DNA of 64,000 nucleotides from Watersipora subatra (GCF_963576615.1 NC_088717.1:59508749-59572748); one strand, 5' to 3'; shown: positions 11,901 to 24,010, counted from the first letter of the stretch. Numbers and translations are program-made. The notes: generated by a model not told the origin, from the letters alone.

Positions 11901-13680
11901 TCGAAGGAGTGCATATCATTCTCTGATAAACATGAGGAGCCTGTTGGTCACCTGTGATAGTCGAAAAATACTGTAGAAATTGTTCACGCTATTTGGCAGG
12001 AAGTATGGATCACTAGATCATTAGACCAAGCCAAAACAAAACTGTAAAGTAGCGAGCATCTATATTTGATACAGGCTTTTCTGTAGAACCCAAAGTGTTT
12101 GTCATAAACTAGTGCTACGAGAGGTTTTATATTGTGCACTTTGTTGGCCTTTAATTTCACGTGAGAACATCACGTGATCAAAAACAATAACCGCAATGTT
12201 TGAGTACGTCGTCAAAAGAAAGAGACTCCAATCTATGGCGTTTCCGCGATGACTACGATTAACTGTTCATTTTTTAGCTTTTAAGAGCTTGTAATCACAT
12301 TTCCACATATTTTGGATCTACAACACAGCAAAGTAAGACATAGTGAACCTATTGATACCAAATAACTGTAAGGTGAATTTTGTTGCAAGTCAACCTTTAA
12401 CGTCATCATTATTCTTAGAATCCATGGCTAACAAACAGTTATATATGCGGTTATATACATAAAATGAATTAAAGTTTATAGTAAATTAATATTATAATAA
12501 ACGTTAAAATGCGCATTAAATTTTTAGTTACGCTTATTTTCCACTAATTTTCGTTCAACTCTCGCGATAGCGAGTATTTACGAAACATGAAGCCTGCTTA
12601 ACTGAGAGAGAGGGAAAGCATCCTATCTCTTTCATGCATTGTGGGAGGGAGGGATTTCGGTGAATAACATATCGGCATTTTCATTATTTATTCATATCCA
12701 GCTCACCGACTGCTGAAGGTGAATTTCAAGAGACATTTTTTTGCTGATTCCGTATGGTGAAACAAAAAAGCTGTAACGATGGAACGAAAAAAACATTGTG
12801 TTCCACATCATAAGGCGAAAAAACCGTAAAACAGGGACGCCGAAGCCCGGGAGTGCACCGTATAGATTTCCCCTATCATACTATTAATGAAAATGAAGAT
12901 TCCATAGTGAATGACCTCAGCAGTCAGCAGAGAGAAGATAAACAATGAAGCTATTATTGTTACCTGCACGAGTTTGCGAGTTCTGGTGTTACTAGTAGCC
13001 TCTGTGACGAGTTCATTTGCTTTAACGATCACATTGTCCTTGAGTTCCTGGAAGCCTTGCGGACTCGTCAGTTGATCAATTTGGAATAAACACTGCAACA
13101 ACGAAAAACAATCGATCAGTCTATTCCTCAACAGACGATGTAGATGAGGATACCTACGAATAACCGAAGTGCACAAAGTTGGAGTAGCTATATAATCATA
13201 TACAAACATGTAGCTAGAGTAGCTACAGTCATGAAGTTAGGGTAGCTACAGTCATACAGTTATAGCAGGTACAGTCATGTAGTTAGAGTTTCTACAGTCA
13301 TATAACTAGGGTAGCTAGTCATGTAGCTAGGGTAGCTACAGTCATGTAGTTAGGGTAGCTACAGTCATACAGCTATAGCAGGTACAGTCATGTAGTTAGG
13401 GTTTCTACAGTCATATAGTTAGATTAGCTATAGTCATATAGTTAGGGTAGCTGTAGTCATGTAGTTAAGGTAGCTACAGTCATATAGTTAGATTAGCTAT
13501 AGTCATATAGTTAGGGTAGCTACTCACCCCCGATCGTTTGAAGCCATATTTAAAGTCTCTGCGTGAATGGGGACTGTTAAAACTTGATGCAATACTGAAT
13601 GAAGATGAGAGTTGTCTATGCTTGAGTGTGACACCCCTAACAATCCTTTGGGCTCGAGTGAACCACATGTTAGGGTGCAT
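5832..13680 (-). CDS. MIPEP: Mitochondrial intermediate peptidase, first four exons (partial gene)
   Basis: MIPEP is an M3-family zinc metallopeptidase of the mitochondrial matrix that removes an octapeptide from some imported precursors after the main processing peptidase has cut. Four exons are visible: 13680-13528 (51 codons), 13092-12964, 9265-9132 and 5988-5832; their phases (0, 0, 2) join without conflict to give about 191 residues. The first residues are rich in Arg, Ser and Thr with almost no acids, as in a matrix targeting peptide. Exon 2 has LTSPQGFQE, exon 3 LSDELCRVADMADFVRVGHP, exon 4 NTNVPLYESL and FEQCGIHLD, all characteristic of the MIPEP N-terminal helical domain. The start is the ATG at 13680, preceded by in-frame stops. 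The HEXXH catalytic exon is not in the window, so the gene must continue beyond the left edge or be truncated by the satellite. Confidence 0.93.
6173..6224. repeat. Near-perfect 25-bp inverted repeat (hairpin)
   Basis: Arms 6173-6197 and 6200-6224 pair over 25 bp with one mismatch around a 2-base centre; the core is gctctggggcc. The outer bases ttccatcatacaat recur at about 7650, suggesting a dispersed repeat. Confidence 0.9.
6645..7232. repeat. 85-bp minisatellite, about 7 copies
   Basis: The unit is about 84-86 bp and includes gggaacaggtctgtagtgaa, cgtctcctactgcac and aggtaactctcagctatag. Copies are very similar, differing by one or two substitutions. It lies inside MIPEP intron 3. Confidence 0.95.
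7378..7540. repeat. Pyrimidine tract of CTCTCCC type
   Basis: The plus strand is almost purely C and T for about 160 bp, with repeats of ctctcc and cctcccc. Open frames across it are composition artefacts. Confidence 0.95.
7701..7728. repeat. 13-bp perfect hairpin
   Basis: catcgatgtagcc at 7701-7713 is inverted at 7716-7728 with a 2-base spacer. Confidence 0.85.
7979..9066. mobile_element. Non-autonomous hAT-type DNA transposon with 8-bp target duplication
   Basis: The left end is CAGGGTTGGC and the right end, reverse complemented, is CAGGGTTAGG. Direct repeats of ACATAGAT flank the element at 7971-7978 and 9067-9074. CAGGG termini with an 8-bp duplication are the hallmark of the hAT superfamily. 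The ends are rich in atatatcgatat motifs; no transposase is recognised in the 1088 bp. It lies in MIPEP intron 3, its duplication ending 57 bp from the exon 3 donor. Confidence 0.85.
9132..9265 (-). CDS. MIPEP: MIPEP exon 3
   Basis: Acceptor CATCTGCAG before 9265, donor GTGAGT after 9132, entering in phase 0 and leaving in phase 2. It encodes VFDDLSDELCRVADMADFVR and onward, the most conserved stretch of the MIPEP N-terminal domain. Confidence 0.95.
9608..10136. repeat. 18-bp minisatellite, about 29 copies
   Basis: The unit is acgttaagtttatagata with variants atata and gacac in the last five bases. It lies in MIPEP intron 2. Confidence 0.97.
10485..11258 (+). mobile_element. Tigger/pogo-type DNA transposon remnant, TA flanked
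   Basis: The right terminus reverse complemented is CAGTGGAACCTCGGTTCTCG; the left terminus is tAGTGGAACCTCGGTTTTCG with one changed base. TA dinucleotides flank both ends, as expected of Tc1/mariner elements. The 774 bp hold only the tail of a transposase (see the next entry), so this is an internally deleted copy in MIPEP intron 2. Confidence 0.82.
10697..10870 (+). pseudogene. C-terminal fragment of a Tigger-like transposase
   Basis: A 57-codon frame contains LHHPDKATATRVINDFND and the end KVLKRRQKQVSLDRYFKRK before a stop. This Gln/Lys-rich SLDxYF tail is typical of the C-terminus of Tigger/jerky-like transposases. The DDE catalytic domain is absent, so it cannot be active. Confidence 0.75.
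11515..12396. mobile_element. TTAA-flanked foldback element, copy 1
   Basis: AGGTTGACTTGCAACAAAAT at the left is inverted at the right end, and the similarity between arms extends for roughly 190 bp. TTAA lies at both borders (11511-11514 and 12397-12400), the target used by piggyBac-type and some other DNA transposons. No coding region is seen in the 882 bp. A second copy lies at 29383-30285. Confidence 0.82.
12401..12963. other. MIPEP intron 2, no recognised element
   Basis: AT-rich; no exon or repeat is recognised. The short box ttcgttcca near 11269 is inverted near 12780, which might mark an older insertion that the foldback element entered, but the match is too short to rely on. Confidence 0.4.
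12964..13092 (-). CDS. MIPEP: MIPEP exon 2
   Basis: A 129-nt exon in phase 0/0. The acceptor is TTGTTGCAG before 13092 and the donor is GTAACA after 12964. It encodes 43 residues including LTSPQGFQELK, matching the conserved LxxPxGF block near the mature N-terminus of MIPEP. Confidence 0.88.
13205..13524. repeat. 23-bp minisatellite filling MIPEP intron 1
   Basis: About 14 copies of gtagctacagtcatgtagtt plus agg, with variants. It begins a few bases inside the intron 1 donor (minus strand GTGAGTAGCTACCC) and makes up most of the 435-bp intron. Confidence 0.95.
13528..13680 (-). CDS. MIPEP: MIPEP exon 1 (start codon and targeting peptide)
   Basis: ATG at 13680-13678 with in-frame TAA codons just upstream. 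It encodes 51 residues starting MHPNMWFTRAQRIVRG, Arg/Ser-rich, consistent with a mitochondrial targeting sequence. It ends in phase 0 at GGG before the donor GTGAGT at 13527. A second Met at residue 5 could also be the start. Confidence 0.8.
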
Positions 13681-13967
13681 ATGATGGAGTTAGCATTAGA
13701 GAGATGCGGTATCCCAAAACGGTGATGTATTTATATTTCCAACACTGTAAACAAATTCTATGAAACTTGAATGGATGAATATAACTGACCAAATTCGGAG
13801 GCAAATGCTGCTGTTATATGGTATAAATCTTTTTATTAGGTCCTAAATTAAAATTTTAATTCAATTCTATTCCTAAATAAACTATGCATGATAATTTTAG
13901 AAAAGGATTGCCATGTAATCCAAGTTGAAGAATATATAAAATTATTATACAAGTATATATACAATTA

Positions 13968-14544
13968 CAGTGAAACTCGGCTAAGGCTAACTCGGCTATG
14001 GAAGTATAAATATTTTCCTATTACTTGAGATCTGTTTGTTTGGTTTAGGTGATGTGACTGCCAGAACGTTTTCAGATTAAAATAGATAAAACCTGATCGC
14101 GATTGAAACGCTCAGAAAAAAGACATATTTTTCTTTTGAGCGTTTTAACAAAACCAGTTTTGCCAATTTTCCTTTAAGTTTATCTGAAGGTTACCTGGTT
14201 TCTCCTTGCTTTCGAAGCTATCCCCAAGCGGATGTTTAGTAAAATTTGATTTTCTGCAAACCTTTAGAAAAGTCGTTAGCGAAAATATTTTGCCGATAGT
14301 GGTAATAATGACGACTAAGAACTACTAAAAATTGTTGTTTATCTCTATGGCTTAGAATAAAGTGATATTCTAAAGCGATAACAACTATCTTGGCAGCCAT
14401 TGGGCAAAAAACTGTTCGATTTAATGAAGTTAAGGGCAAGTTATCTAAAGCAATTTATCATTGCGTGGAAACGGACAAAAACAAGTCCGCTCGATTTAAC
14501 CATGTGTTCGAGCTATCCGAGGGCGAGTTATCCGAGTTTCACTG
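13968..14544. mobile_element. TA-flanked Tigger-like short element (MITE)
   Basis: The left end CAGTGAAACTCGGCTAAGG is inverted at the right as CAGTGAAACTCGGATAACTC. TA flanks both ends (13966-13967, 14545-14546). The 577 bp have no transposase. It lies just upstream of the MIPEP start codon (290 bp), so it could overlap the promoter. Confidence 0.8.
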
Positions 14545-16167
14545 TATATATAATATTACATAATATTTAATTATTATATATAATATATACAATTATTACA
14601 CTAGTACACTGGCAGTCCCATGCGCTGTGATAGATCAACAGGTGTAATAAGTATCTGCACAACTATTCCCTAATACAGCAAGGCGGTTGAGTAGCACAGT
14701 TGATGAAGTCTGGTTGCTTAGCAACCATACATACAAGTTTGATACCGTGCCATGCATTTTTTGCTACCCTTTAAGCATGGCCGCGGACAAACGGACAGAC
14801 ACGGGTCTTATTGTAGTAAAGACTTGCTGAATGCCTTGCGTTGCACGTGTAATAAATAAACAGCTTGTAAACATTACATAACCTACATTATCTTACCTGC
14901 TACATACTTTTACACAACATTAACCAAACACAACACAAACATTAAAATGCTGAGACAACTGCATTAACTTATGCAGTTGTCTCAGCATTTAAGACAAAAA
15001 TATGTTACTATAAGCAGCTTCCACTAACTATTCCAGAACTAATTGCAACATTTTAATTAGTATTTCTTGATTATCATATGTTAAAGGTTACCATGGTTAC
15101 CTAGTATGGTTTGAACCAGTTAATCATGCTAATACTATTATCATTGTTATACTAATCATCAATCTTAAAATCACAGTTTATCATGTCTTTACTGTTATTG
15201 CCATGTCACCTTTGGCACATAAAGGCATAACCTTTGACATATAAATGCATAAGCTTTTGACACATAAATGCATAACCTAGTCAAATTTAATAGAGGGATA
15301 GAAAATAACTGAGTGCAGTTGCATCCGAGAACTGGCCTATACCACAGCTCTAGTACAGTTGCCTCAAATCCAAAGATAGGAGAAAGCAATTCTCAGATTG
15401 CCAAAAGTTTCAATCCGCTTAATGGTGGTTTCCATTAGATGTGCTTCCAAAAGTTTCGAGTCAAGCTCAGAGAGCATTTTGAAGTTTTGTAGGTAAAACA
15501 TAATAAAACATACTATAATAATCCTAAGGCTTATTTGGGTTGACTAACCAGCCTATGTTCATTGCAGTTTTGACATGTCCAGCAGAATTCTAAAAAGAAT
15601 TCATGTTTACATCACATGAACAGTTAACTATCAGACTAATATTAGCCTGCCGCAAGTTGGATTCCCAACTGATAGCTGAGACTACTATTGTAGACATAAT
15701 TTAGTACCATAAAGGATTACATTTATGAGGTAAGTTAAACTGTCCCTTAGCCTTTGTTACAGCATTGTTGCTTTTCAAGACTAGAAATCAACTATAATGA
15801 GTAGGTTCTGTGATAAGATACAGTATACAAATTTTCTCTCTATGTAAATAGATATTTTTTTACATCTCAAAGGCTCATTCGCAATTCAACTATTTTATAG
15901 TTTGCTAACTGATCTACAGACATAAATCACTTGAAACGTATTTCTCAAAAAAAAGAGCCCATCAATGCTGCCCATAGTCATAAAATCATTAGAACTTTTA
16001 AAGACTTCATTGTGCTGCTCATCTGATTTCAGACAAGAAACATCATGCATGTGTTAAGTAGTATCATCAGTGTTCCAAGTTTAGACCTATTGCGGACTTC
16101 TGTCTAGGAAAAACAACATCAAAAAGAAACGTTTTTTTAATTGCTGTTAAAATGTTCACCATGAACA
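14545..16167. other. Intergenic stretch, little recognisable
   Basis: It holds a possible tRNA-derived repeat at about 14670-14760 (ggcggttgagtagcacag with a later gtttgataccg, resembling pol III A and B boxes) and a perfect hairpin at 14945-14990. The rest shows no gene. Confidence 0.4.
14945..14990. repeat. Perfect 20-bp hairpin
   Basis: aaatgctgagacaactgcat at 14945-14964 is perfectly inverted at 14971-14990 with a 6-base loop, taactt. No coding frame or array explains it. Confidence 0.95.
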
Positions 16168-16727
16168 TGATTTTGCTACATAACAATCAGTATGCTTTTG
16201 CTACATAACAATCAGTATGATTTTGCTACACAACAATCAGTATGATTTTGCTACATAACAATCAGTATGATTTTGCTACATAACAATCAGTATGATTTTG
16301 CTACATAACAATCAGTATGCTTTTGCTACATAACAATCAGTATAATTTTGCTACATAACAATCAGTATGATTTTGCTACATAACAATCAGTATGATTTTG
16401 CTACATAACAATCAGTATGCTTTTGCTACATAACAATCAGTATGCTTTAGCAACATAACAATCAGTATGCTTTTGCTACATAACAATTAGTATGATTTTG
16501 CTACACAACAACCAGTATGCTTTTGCTACATAACAATCAGTATGATTTTGCTACATAACAATCAGTATGATTTTGCTACATAACAATCAGTATGCTTTTG
16601 CTACATAACAATCAGTATGATTTTGCTACATAACAATCAGTATGATTTTGCTACATAACAATCAGTATGATTTTGCTACATAACAATCAGTATGATTTTG
16701 CTACATAACAATCAGTATGCTTTTGCT
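16168..16727. repeat. 25-bp minisatellite, about 22 copies
   Basis: The unit is attttgctacataacaatca plus gtatg, alternating with a cttttgctac variant. Confidence 0.97.
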
Positions 16728-17007
16728 TGAACGTTTCCATGAAATCGGGTATTAAAAATCTGGTGATCAGCATAAAAAGGTATAAAAATATACTCTCGAG
16801 GAATAAATGTCCAGTATTAAATGTAGGTAGTTCAACGAATACCTAATAAGTTCAATGAATACCTCTAATAAAAAGGATTCACTAATCTCCTGTAACCTGA
16901 TGAGCTCAAACTCTTTTAAAAACACTTTTAAAAATGAACGATGACCGCAGACCAGTATTTCAATCTGTGGTTTAAAAGAGATAATTTCTCACTAACTTTT
17001 GGTGTAA

Positions 17008-17492
17008 GTCAATACACCTCTATTGCTTGTTTACACCTCTATTGCTATTCTCAATACACCTCTATTGCTATTCTCAATACACCTCTATTGCTTGTTTACA
17101 CCTCTATTGCTATTCTCAATACACCTCTATTGCTTGTTTACACCTCTATTGCTATTCTCAATACACCTCTATTGCTATTCTCAATACACCTCTATTGCTT
17201 GTTTACACCTCTATTGCTATTCTCAATATACCTCTATTGCTATTCTCAATACACCTCTATTGCTATTCTCAATACACCTCTATTGCTTGTTTACACCTCT
17301 ATTGCTTGTTTACACCTCTATTGCTATTCTCAATACACCTCTATTGCTATTCTCAATACACCTCTATTGCTATTCTCAATACACCTCTATTGCTATTCTC
17401 AATACACCTCTATTGCTATTCTCAATACACCTCTATTGCTATTCTCAATACACCTCTATTGCTTGTTTACACCTCTATTGCTATTCTCAAGC
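17008..17492. repeat. Minisatellite of mixed 23-bp and 18-bp units
   Basis: Two related units are interspersed: acacctctattgctattctc plus aat (23 bp) and acacctctattgcttgttt (18 bp). Overlapping open frames of 160-193 codons over it are artefacts of the repeat. Confidence 0.95.
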
Positions 17493-17554
17493 TTTCAGAT
17501 ATACTGTGATCTGCAGCTTTGAATACAATTAGCCTGTGATAGCTTGTTTACATT

Positions 17555-19145
17555 GATAAAATATGAACATTGCTTTCTACAAATCTGCAAAAACGCTGTT
17601 ATTGACTATGTACCAACGAAGACAACAAGAAGAGTCGGAAACTTGCTGCCAAACAAAGGAAAGCTCTACAATTGATTTCGAGAAAGTGGAGACCTATTTG
17701 ATCAACAATTGTTTACCAACACTCACAAAGAGACAAAAAAGGCCATAAAAATCAAGCAAAAATACAATTGCAAACCTTTACTTAAAGACAATAAAACCAA
17801 CTAAGAACCATATGAAGCTGAAACAAGCTAACTCAACTGCTACTGACGACCCACACAGTTGTGTGACTATGCTGAATAACATCCTTCATAGCCAGTTCAA
17901 CAATGGTCATAAATTAATGTACAAGACAACCTCTCATGTTGTTAATCCTTCAGAAACTGATGTGAAAGGTGTGGTAAAACAGATACAAGACCTTAAACCT
18001 GGTAAAGCCCCTGGTCCTGATGGCATTTGAAAAGAGGACCTAATGATTGACAAACTGCAAGTTGTCTCACTAAGATTTTTGTCAAATCCCTTGCTGTTAG
18101 CGTGGAAGTTAGTAAATGTTACGCTCATACTCAAATCTGGGTCTATCAACGAAGTAAATAATTATCGACCCATCTCACTAACTACATGTAGCATCTCATG
18201 CAAGATCATAGAGCATATCATATTGAGAAATTTGCTAGTAAAAGTAGAAAAACTACAATAGACAAAATGAGTTTGGGAGAAGACTATCTTGTGAGACACA
18301 GCTTTGCACAACACTCAACAACATTCTCAGTTCTGTTGACCAACATAAAATGTCAACGCAGAAGTTCTAGATTTCTCAAACGCTTTCAACAAAGTGCCTG
18401 ATGCTCTACTGATGGAGAAGCTCATGAAGATTGAAGAAATGGATAACTTTTATTAGAGTGGATCCACGCATTAAGATCACACCTGGCAGATTGCTACAAG
18501 TCATACTAGATAGCTGCATGTCTAGATCTCAGCCGGTTTCATCTGGCGTTCCACAAGGATCTGTTCTTGGACCAGTGTTATTTTTACTATACGTAAATGG
18601 CTCGCCAAAAAGTTTACGCTGTTCTGTAGCTGTTTACTAATAATACTCTCTATTAGGAAGTCTTATCCACCCTAAACATTACAGTATTAAAGCAAAAACT
18701 ATCTAAACTTGGAACATAGGCTGCAAGGTGGGGAATGTAATTCAATGTCAACAAGAGCAAAATCTTAGTTTTCAACCGTCTCACCAAGGATTCTATGCCA
18801 GTATTCAAGCTGAACGGCAAAGTACTGCAGGAAGTAGCAGAAGATCAGTGCCTATGAGTAACACTGCAAGAGAACTTAAAATTCAATAAGCATATGCATC
18901 CTAAAATTACAACAGCAAAGAGGCAAAAAGGTATGATCAAGGGTGCACTTCATTGGGTGCTTCAGAGACTAAGCTCTTAGCATATAGATCTTTTTGTCTC
19001 ATCTTGAACACGCAGCTGCAGCCTGAGGTCCAAGTAACTAGAGAAATAGCTAGTTTGGCGCAGGTTTAAAACCAAGCGTTATGGTTTATAGCAAGAACAG
19101 AAGCTCTAGATAAATCATCGTTACTATGGAAAACTTGATATCATT
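17555..19145 (+). pseudogene. Non-LTR retrotransposon (jockey/CR1-like) reverse transcriptase remnant
   Basis: Broken plus-strand frames follow the order of a LINE reverse transcriptase: LKPGKAPGPDGI (about 17992-18027), NNYRPISLTTCS (18157-18192), VSSGVPQGSVLGPVLFLLYV (18536-18595), then a C-terminal part with FNVNKSKILVF (about 18741-18773). The YADD box has been lost and stops and frameshifts are frequent. The endonuclease is not seen, consistent with the usual 5' truncation. Confidence 0.85.
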
Positions 19146-20948
19146 ATGCTTATTATTATTATTATTACAAAGAAGACAGCAACAGTGACTACACTTGCTA
19201 ATGAAAATCTTCAGCAGGGAAGAAATCATCCTGCACTAACAAAGTCATACGAATAAATTATCAATTTACCAGACAATTTTATCAAGACTAGGGCTCAGTG
19301 TCTGGCCCAACCCACCTCAGTGCAAACAAACAGCAGGAGCTATCACAATGGGTTTCTAACAAAAACTATCAGAGAGTTGAAAAAACTAGCAAAACAAAAA
19401 CCCGTCACACAGAACAGCAGTGAGCTACACTTCCACACAAGACAGACTGAGCCTGTACTGGTCTGAATAAATGCTAAATATGAACCAAGCTTTTGGAAAC
19501 CAGACCTGAAACTGTTTATACTGTCATTTATCTGAGGCCCGTCTCTTACATACCTAAGTGGTTTAACATGAAAAAAATATAGGAGGGAATAATACGAGGG
19601 AAAAGTAACAAACGAAAATAAACACATATTGTGGTGAAATTATGTGGTCAGACTAGGCATTAGCGAGCCTTTAATATAACATTGTTTTTCAAATGCAGGT
19701 CTTTGCCTTTTGTGAGAGTTAGCTTCTCATGGAATCTTGCAAAACTATTGATTTCCGTACTTGTTTGTCAACTGTAAGCAATGAAATTACCATTATTCTT
19801 TATGAATATCGGCTTATAAAAAAGCTAAGGTTAGGGTAATTACAAATTGCTTGCTTTTCTTCTTCTTTAAGACAAGACATTAAAAGAGAGGGAAAGCTTT
19901 AGCGAAACGTGACTTGACAATCGTTTAATATACATGAAAGACTGTAGCTGCTAATTTGCTGTTTACTTGATATTTTATATGTAAGGTTTTGAGTACGTGT
20001 TTGAGTACCGCTAGTTTTATCTTTTTTGGTGGAAAGTATTAATTTGTTAGAGAACATATTGTTGTTGTATTGTTCTATTTTTGCCCTCACAACTAATCAC
20101 AAGTGTTACTGAGTCATTGACTAAAACACGTAGTATACAGATACAGCCATATTTACGTATATAATCAAACTTGGTAAGAAAGCCAACTTGTAATAGATCC
20201 CACATAGTAGTGTTTGGAAGTGCAGTAATTCGCTATACTAGCGAAAGACACACACAAAAATTCACTGCAATATCTTACCAAACTACTAAACAATACTTAT
20301 AGATCTGCTCTGCCGCACTATTGTAGCTTTAACATTCTATATTGGCGAGAAAAATGTGCTCGGAATTTTGTAGTGCATCTTTCTGTGGCTACAGAGAAGT
20401 GCAATAATCAACGCAAATCTTATGGTAGAAAATTTCTAAGAAACCTGATAAAATGACAACCGTAAATAAACAAAGCGAACGATTTCTGGCATGCACACAT
20501 TGTGCAATGTGTTATAAAGAATTATTTCTCCCTGTTGTATAGAAGTATTAGCAACAGAAGACAGCGTGATGGAGAAAGGCCTGAACACCGGAAACATACG
20601 CAATATACAATGAACATGACAGTTAATATATTAGAGGACCAGCAATAAAGACAGCCATCGTATACCCATTTACAAGCAGCTTAGAAACCTTCTGTGGAAG
20701 TAACTCATGAGAAAAGGGACATCGATTGACCTGCCAGAAAATGATTAAAAGATATCAGACCTGTACCAGACACGACCAAGACAATTGGTCATCAACATCA
20801 ACAATTGGACACAGTCATCATTTCCAATAATTATACTCTCATGACTTACTTAAGACAAGTTCACTCAATTGCTAATCCTCTGCAACATAATGAACAGAAC
20901 CTGAGTGCCTAAACACCTTCTCACAAGCTAACAGAAACATCTATAAAA
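19146..20948. other. Intergenic, nothing recognised
   Basis: Short ATT repeats near 19146-19165 and AT-rich sequence. Open frames are short and without familiar motifs. Confidence 0.4.
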
Positions 20949-20953
20949 GAGAA

Positions 20954-21166
20954 TGTTGCGTAGTGATACTATTACATTTTACACTGCGCATCAACATGTT
21001 ATGTCACCAGATTACTGACCTGGATTAATACTTCATTCCTTTTACCTCATGGACATCGCAGAGTACAGACCTGCATTTCTTATGGAATAATAAACTAAAC
21101 TAGGAGCAATCTAATCTATGTCTGATCCTATTAGTAAATGATAATTAATAACTGACAGACACAACA
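20954..21166 (+). repeat. Gypsy 5' LTR
   Basis: It starts TGTTG and ends CAACA, and matches 25572-25780 along its length with scattered substitutions and small indels. It contains cctggattaatacttcattc and ends aactgacagacacaaca. Confidence 0.92.
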
Positions 21167-21254
21167 ATGGCGACGAGGAACAACAACAGATCTACGTAAA
21201 GATATAAGCTAAGTATTTAAACATTAATAATTTGAGAATATTTTTGTTTCAACT

Positions 21255-22190
21255 TGGGAAAGGGAACATGACAGTTTAGTGAGCTTAGAGGGCCACCCAA
21301 ATTTGACATAGAGGGTAATGCCAATGCTGTTTCCTTGCGGTGGAAACAATGGCTGGAAGAATTTGAAGCGTATTCACATATCGAATTTGAAGCGTATGCT
21401 GATTGTAGAGGTTTGACAAATAATCTAAATTATGGTGAAAATGATGCAGATTTGACGGAAAAACGTGCTTGATGCAGAGCTTTAATGCTGTATACTGCGG
21501 GTGCAAAAGTCTGCACTGTATTCAAAACCATAGACAACCAGGGTGGAGCTGATAACTATGAAGCTGCCGTAGACACACTTGCTAAACACTTTGTCATAGA
21601 CCCTAACCCTACTTTTCAAAGACATTTATTCCAAAAATGCACTAATAAATCTGATGAGTCAATAGCGCAGTACATAGCACGGCTACGAGACAGTCCAGAA
21701 AGGTGTGAATACACCGATGCTTCAATAGAAATTAAAGACCAAGTGATCAGTAGTTGCAGGTCAGATATTTTGAGATCAAAACTGTTGGGTAAAGGCTCAG
21801 ATTTGACACTGGCAAGACTATTGGAAATCGCTGCCAATATGGAAACTGTTGATAGCCAAAGTAGGGAAATGAATGCGGGTCCAAGTACAACACAAGTGTA
21901 TCGTGTGTCTTTGAAGTCTAACAATAGCTATAGGTCGAGTTCAAACGCTAACAACGTACCCTAATCAAATGTTGAATGCTACAGGTGCGGTAATTATGGA
22001 CATGTTGGCAGCGACCCTAAATGCCCAGCTAGAAGCAGTTTGCAAAAAATGTGGTGGGCAAGATCATTGTGAGTCAAAATGTAGAACTAAAAATAGTAGA
22101 AATGGCAACCAACCTAGCAGAGTTCAAGGTAGAGGGAACTTTAGGGGACGTGTGTGCGGAAACTGTAACCAGGTACATTAGCTAAGTGAT
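21255..22190 (+). pseudogene. Gypsy gag with two zinc knuckles
   Basis: Frames at about 21285-22180 encode a gag-like polyprotein: PPKFDIEGNA and LRWKQWLEEFEA early, a capsid-like helical stretch (FQRHLFQKC, QYIARLRDSPERCEY), and CYRCGNYGHVGSDPKC followed by CKKCGGQDHCESKC, CCHC-type nucleic-acid-binding knuckles. There is a stop near 21471 and a stop/frame change near 21962. Confidence 0.85.
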
Positions 22191-22328
22191 CAGTCCCAAG
22201 CAAACCCTAACAACCAAGCTAATCAGCCTAGTAATCAAGACAGTCATGTCAGTAGCGATAAGAATCTATATGCCTTTAGTGTCAATTCAGCCTCATCCAA
22301 CAGAGACAAAATCAACAATGTCAGGGGC

Positions 22329-22673
22329 ATGGTTATGAATTTTATCATCAACTCTGGCAGTGACTGCAAACTTATAGGTCGACACCTGTGGGAAAACGCT
22401 AAAAAGCAACAAATTTTGTGTACCAGTAAAATGGCTGATACAGCCATATATCCATATGCCGCTGACCAACCTCTAACCATAATATGTATTTTTGATGCAA
22501 TTGCCAAATGTGAAGGCACAGGTGGTGGAATCCAATCAGAATACGTAGTAGTGGACCATGCTGCAAAAGCACTGCTAGGTAGAGAAACTGCCAAGGCTTT
22601 AGGGGTACTAAGAATAGGCCTACAAGTTAATAACTGTGTTGATATTGATTATTCAGAACTGTGCAACAAATAA
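22329..22673 (+). pseudogene. Gypsy aspartic protease domain
   Basis: FIINSGSDCKLIG occupies the place of the retropepsin active site, with NSG instead of the expected DSG or DTG, a key-residue loss. The later LLGRETAKALGVLRIG matches the end of retroviral-type proteases (LLGxxxAxxLGLL). The frame ends at 22673 before the RT. Confidence 0.75.
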
Positions 22674-24010
22674 CCAGAAGTGTTTGATTGGGTAGGCCTA
22701 CTCGAGAACTATGAACTGAAACTAAGCACAGACAAATCAGTTAAACCTGTCATCCAGCCCTATAGGAGAGTCCCCTTTGACCTAAGAGAGAAAGTTAAAC
22801 ACAAACTCCAAGAACTGGTTGACAGCGGGATAATTGAGAGGGTAGATAAGCCAACTGATTGAGTTAGTCCGGAGGTTATAGTACCTAAACCGAATGGAGA
22901 CATCCGCTTGTGTGTTGACATGCGCCAGAAAAATACTGCAATAAAGAAGCCGATACACCCTATCCCCACTCTAGATGAGATGCTTTTGGATATGAACCAG
23001 TCCAAAGTGTTCAATAAACTGGACCTAACTGGAGATTCCATCAAGTTCAGCTGCACGAAAACAGTCGAGACATAACTACATTCAACACACATATTGGCTT
23101 GTACCGATAAAAACGCCTTATATCGGCATTAACGCTGCACCGGAGGTTTATCAGAGCGAAATCCATAAGATCGTTGCTGGTATCCCAGGAGTCGCTATTA
23201 TGAGCAATGACTTGGTCGTACATGGTTCGTCAAAGAACAAACACGACCAAAGGCTAAACGACGTTTTCAAACGTCTGTTAAACTGTGGACTCACTCCCAA
23301 TAAAGAGAAGTATAAGTTCGATGTAAGCGAGATGGAATTTCTAGGCCATAAACTCTTCAGTAATGGGGTGGCTCCGGGTGAAAGTAAAGTTAGAGATATC
23401 CTGAGTGTCACACCTCCAAGGGACGTCTCCGAAGTTAGATCTTTTATGGGCCTTGTTAATTACTGTATGAAATTAATTCCCAACCTAGCCGAAATCAGTG
23501 AACCTCTCAGGTAGCTCACTTGTAAAAACGTTCCATTTGATTACGGGGTTGACTAGATCCAAGCGTTCAATCTTCTCAAAAAGGCCATAGCGGACCATAT
23601 AACATAGGGGTTCTTTGATGTTAGAGCAAAAACAAAGGTCATAGTTGACGCAGGGCCTGTGGGTTTAGAAGCAGTTTTGGTACAGGCCTAAGACGGGGTT
23701 CCTAGAATTATTAGCTTTGCTAGTAGATCGCTCACTGATGTTGAACGTAGATAAAGCCAAACCGAAAAAAGAGGGTCTCGGGTTAGTGTGTGCCTGCGAA
23801 AGGTTTCAATGTTATTTGCTGGGGTTAAAGTTCGATTTGGTTACTGACCACTAACCTCTCCTCAGTATTTATAGTAAAAAATCAAAACCCAACGATCGTA
23901 TTGAAAGGTGGGTGCTAAGGTTACAACCTTTTGACCTCAATGTCGTTTATGTTAGGGGAAGAAACAATATTGCTGACTCCTTGTCTAGGTTAATGACTGT
24001 AGATACTAGT
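22674..24010 (+). pseudogene. Gypsy reverse transcriptase and RNase H, broken
   Basis: Blocks in order: VIQPYRRVPFDLREKV, LVDSGIIERVDKP (22680-22862), then after a stop VIVPKPNGDIRLCVDMR, MSNDLVVHGSSK (23200-23235, where the YVDD box lies in the family), EMEFLGHKLFSNGVAP (about 23328-23376), and near the end HLVTDH then FDLNVVYVRGRNNIADSLSR (23930-23990), which closes RNase H. At least five stops or frameshifts. Confidence 0.88.
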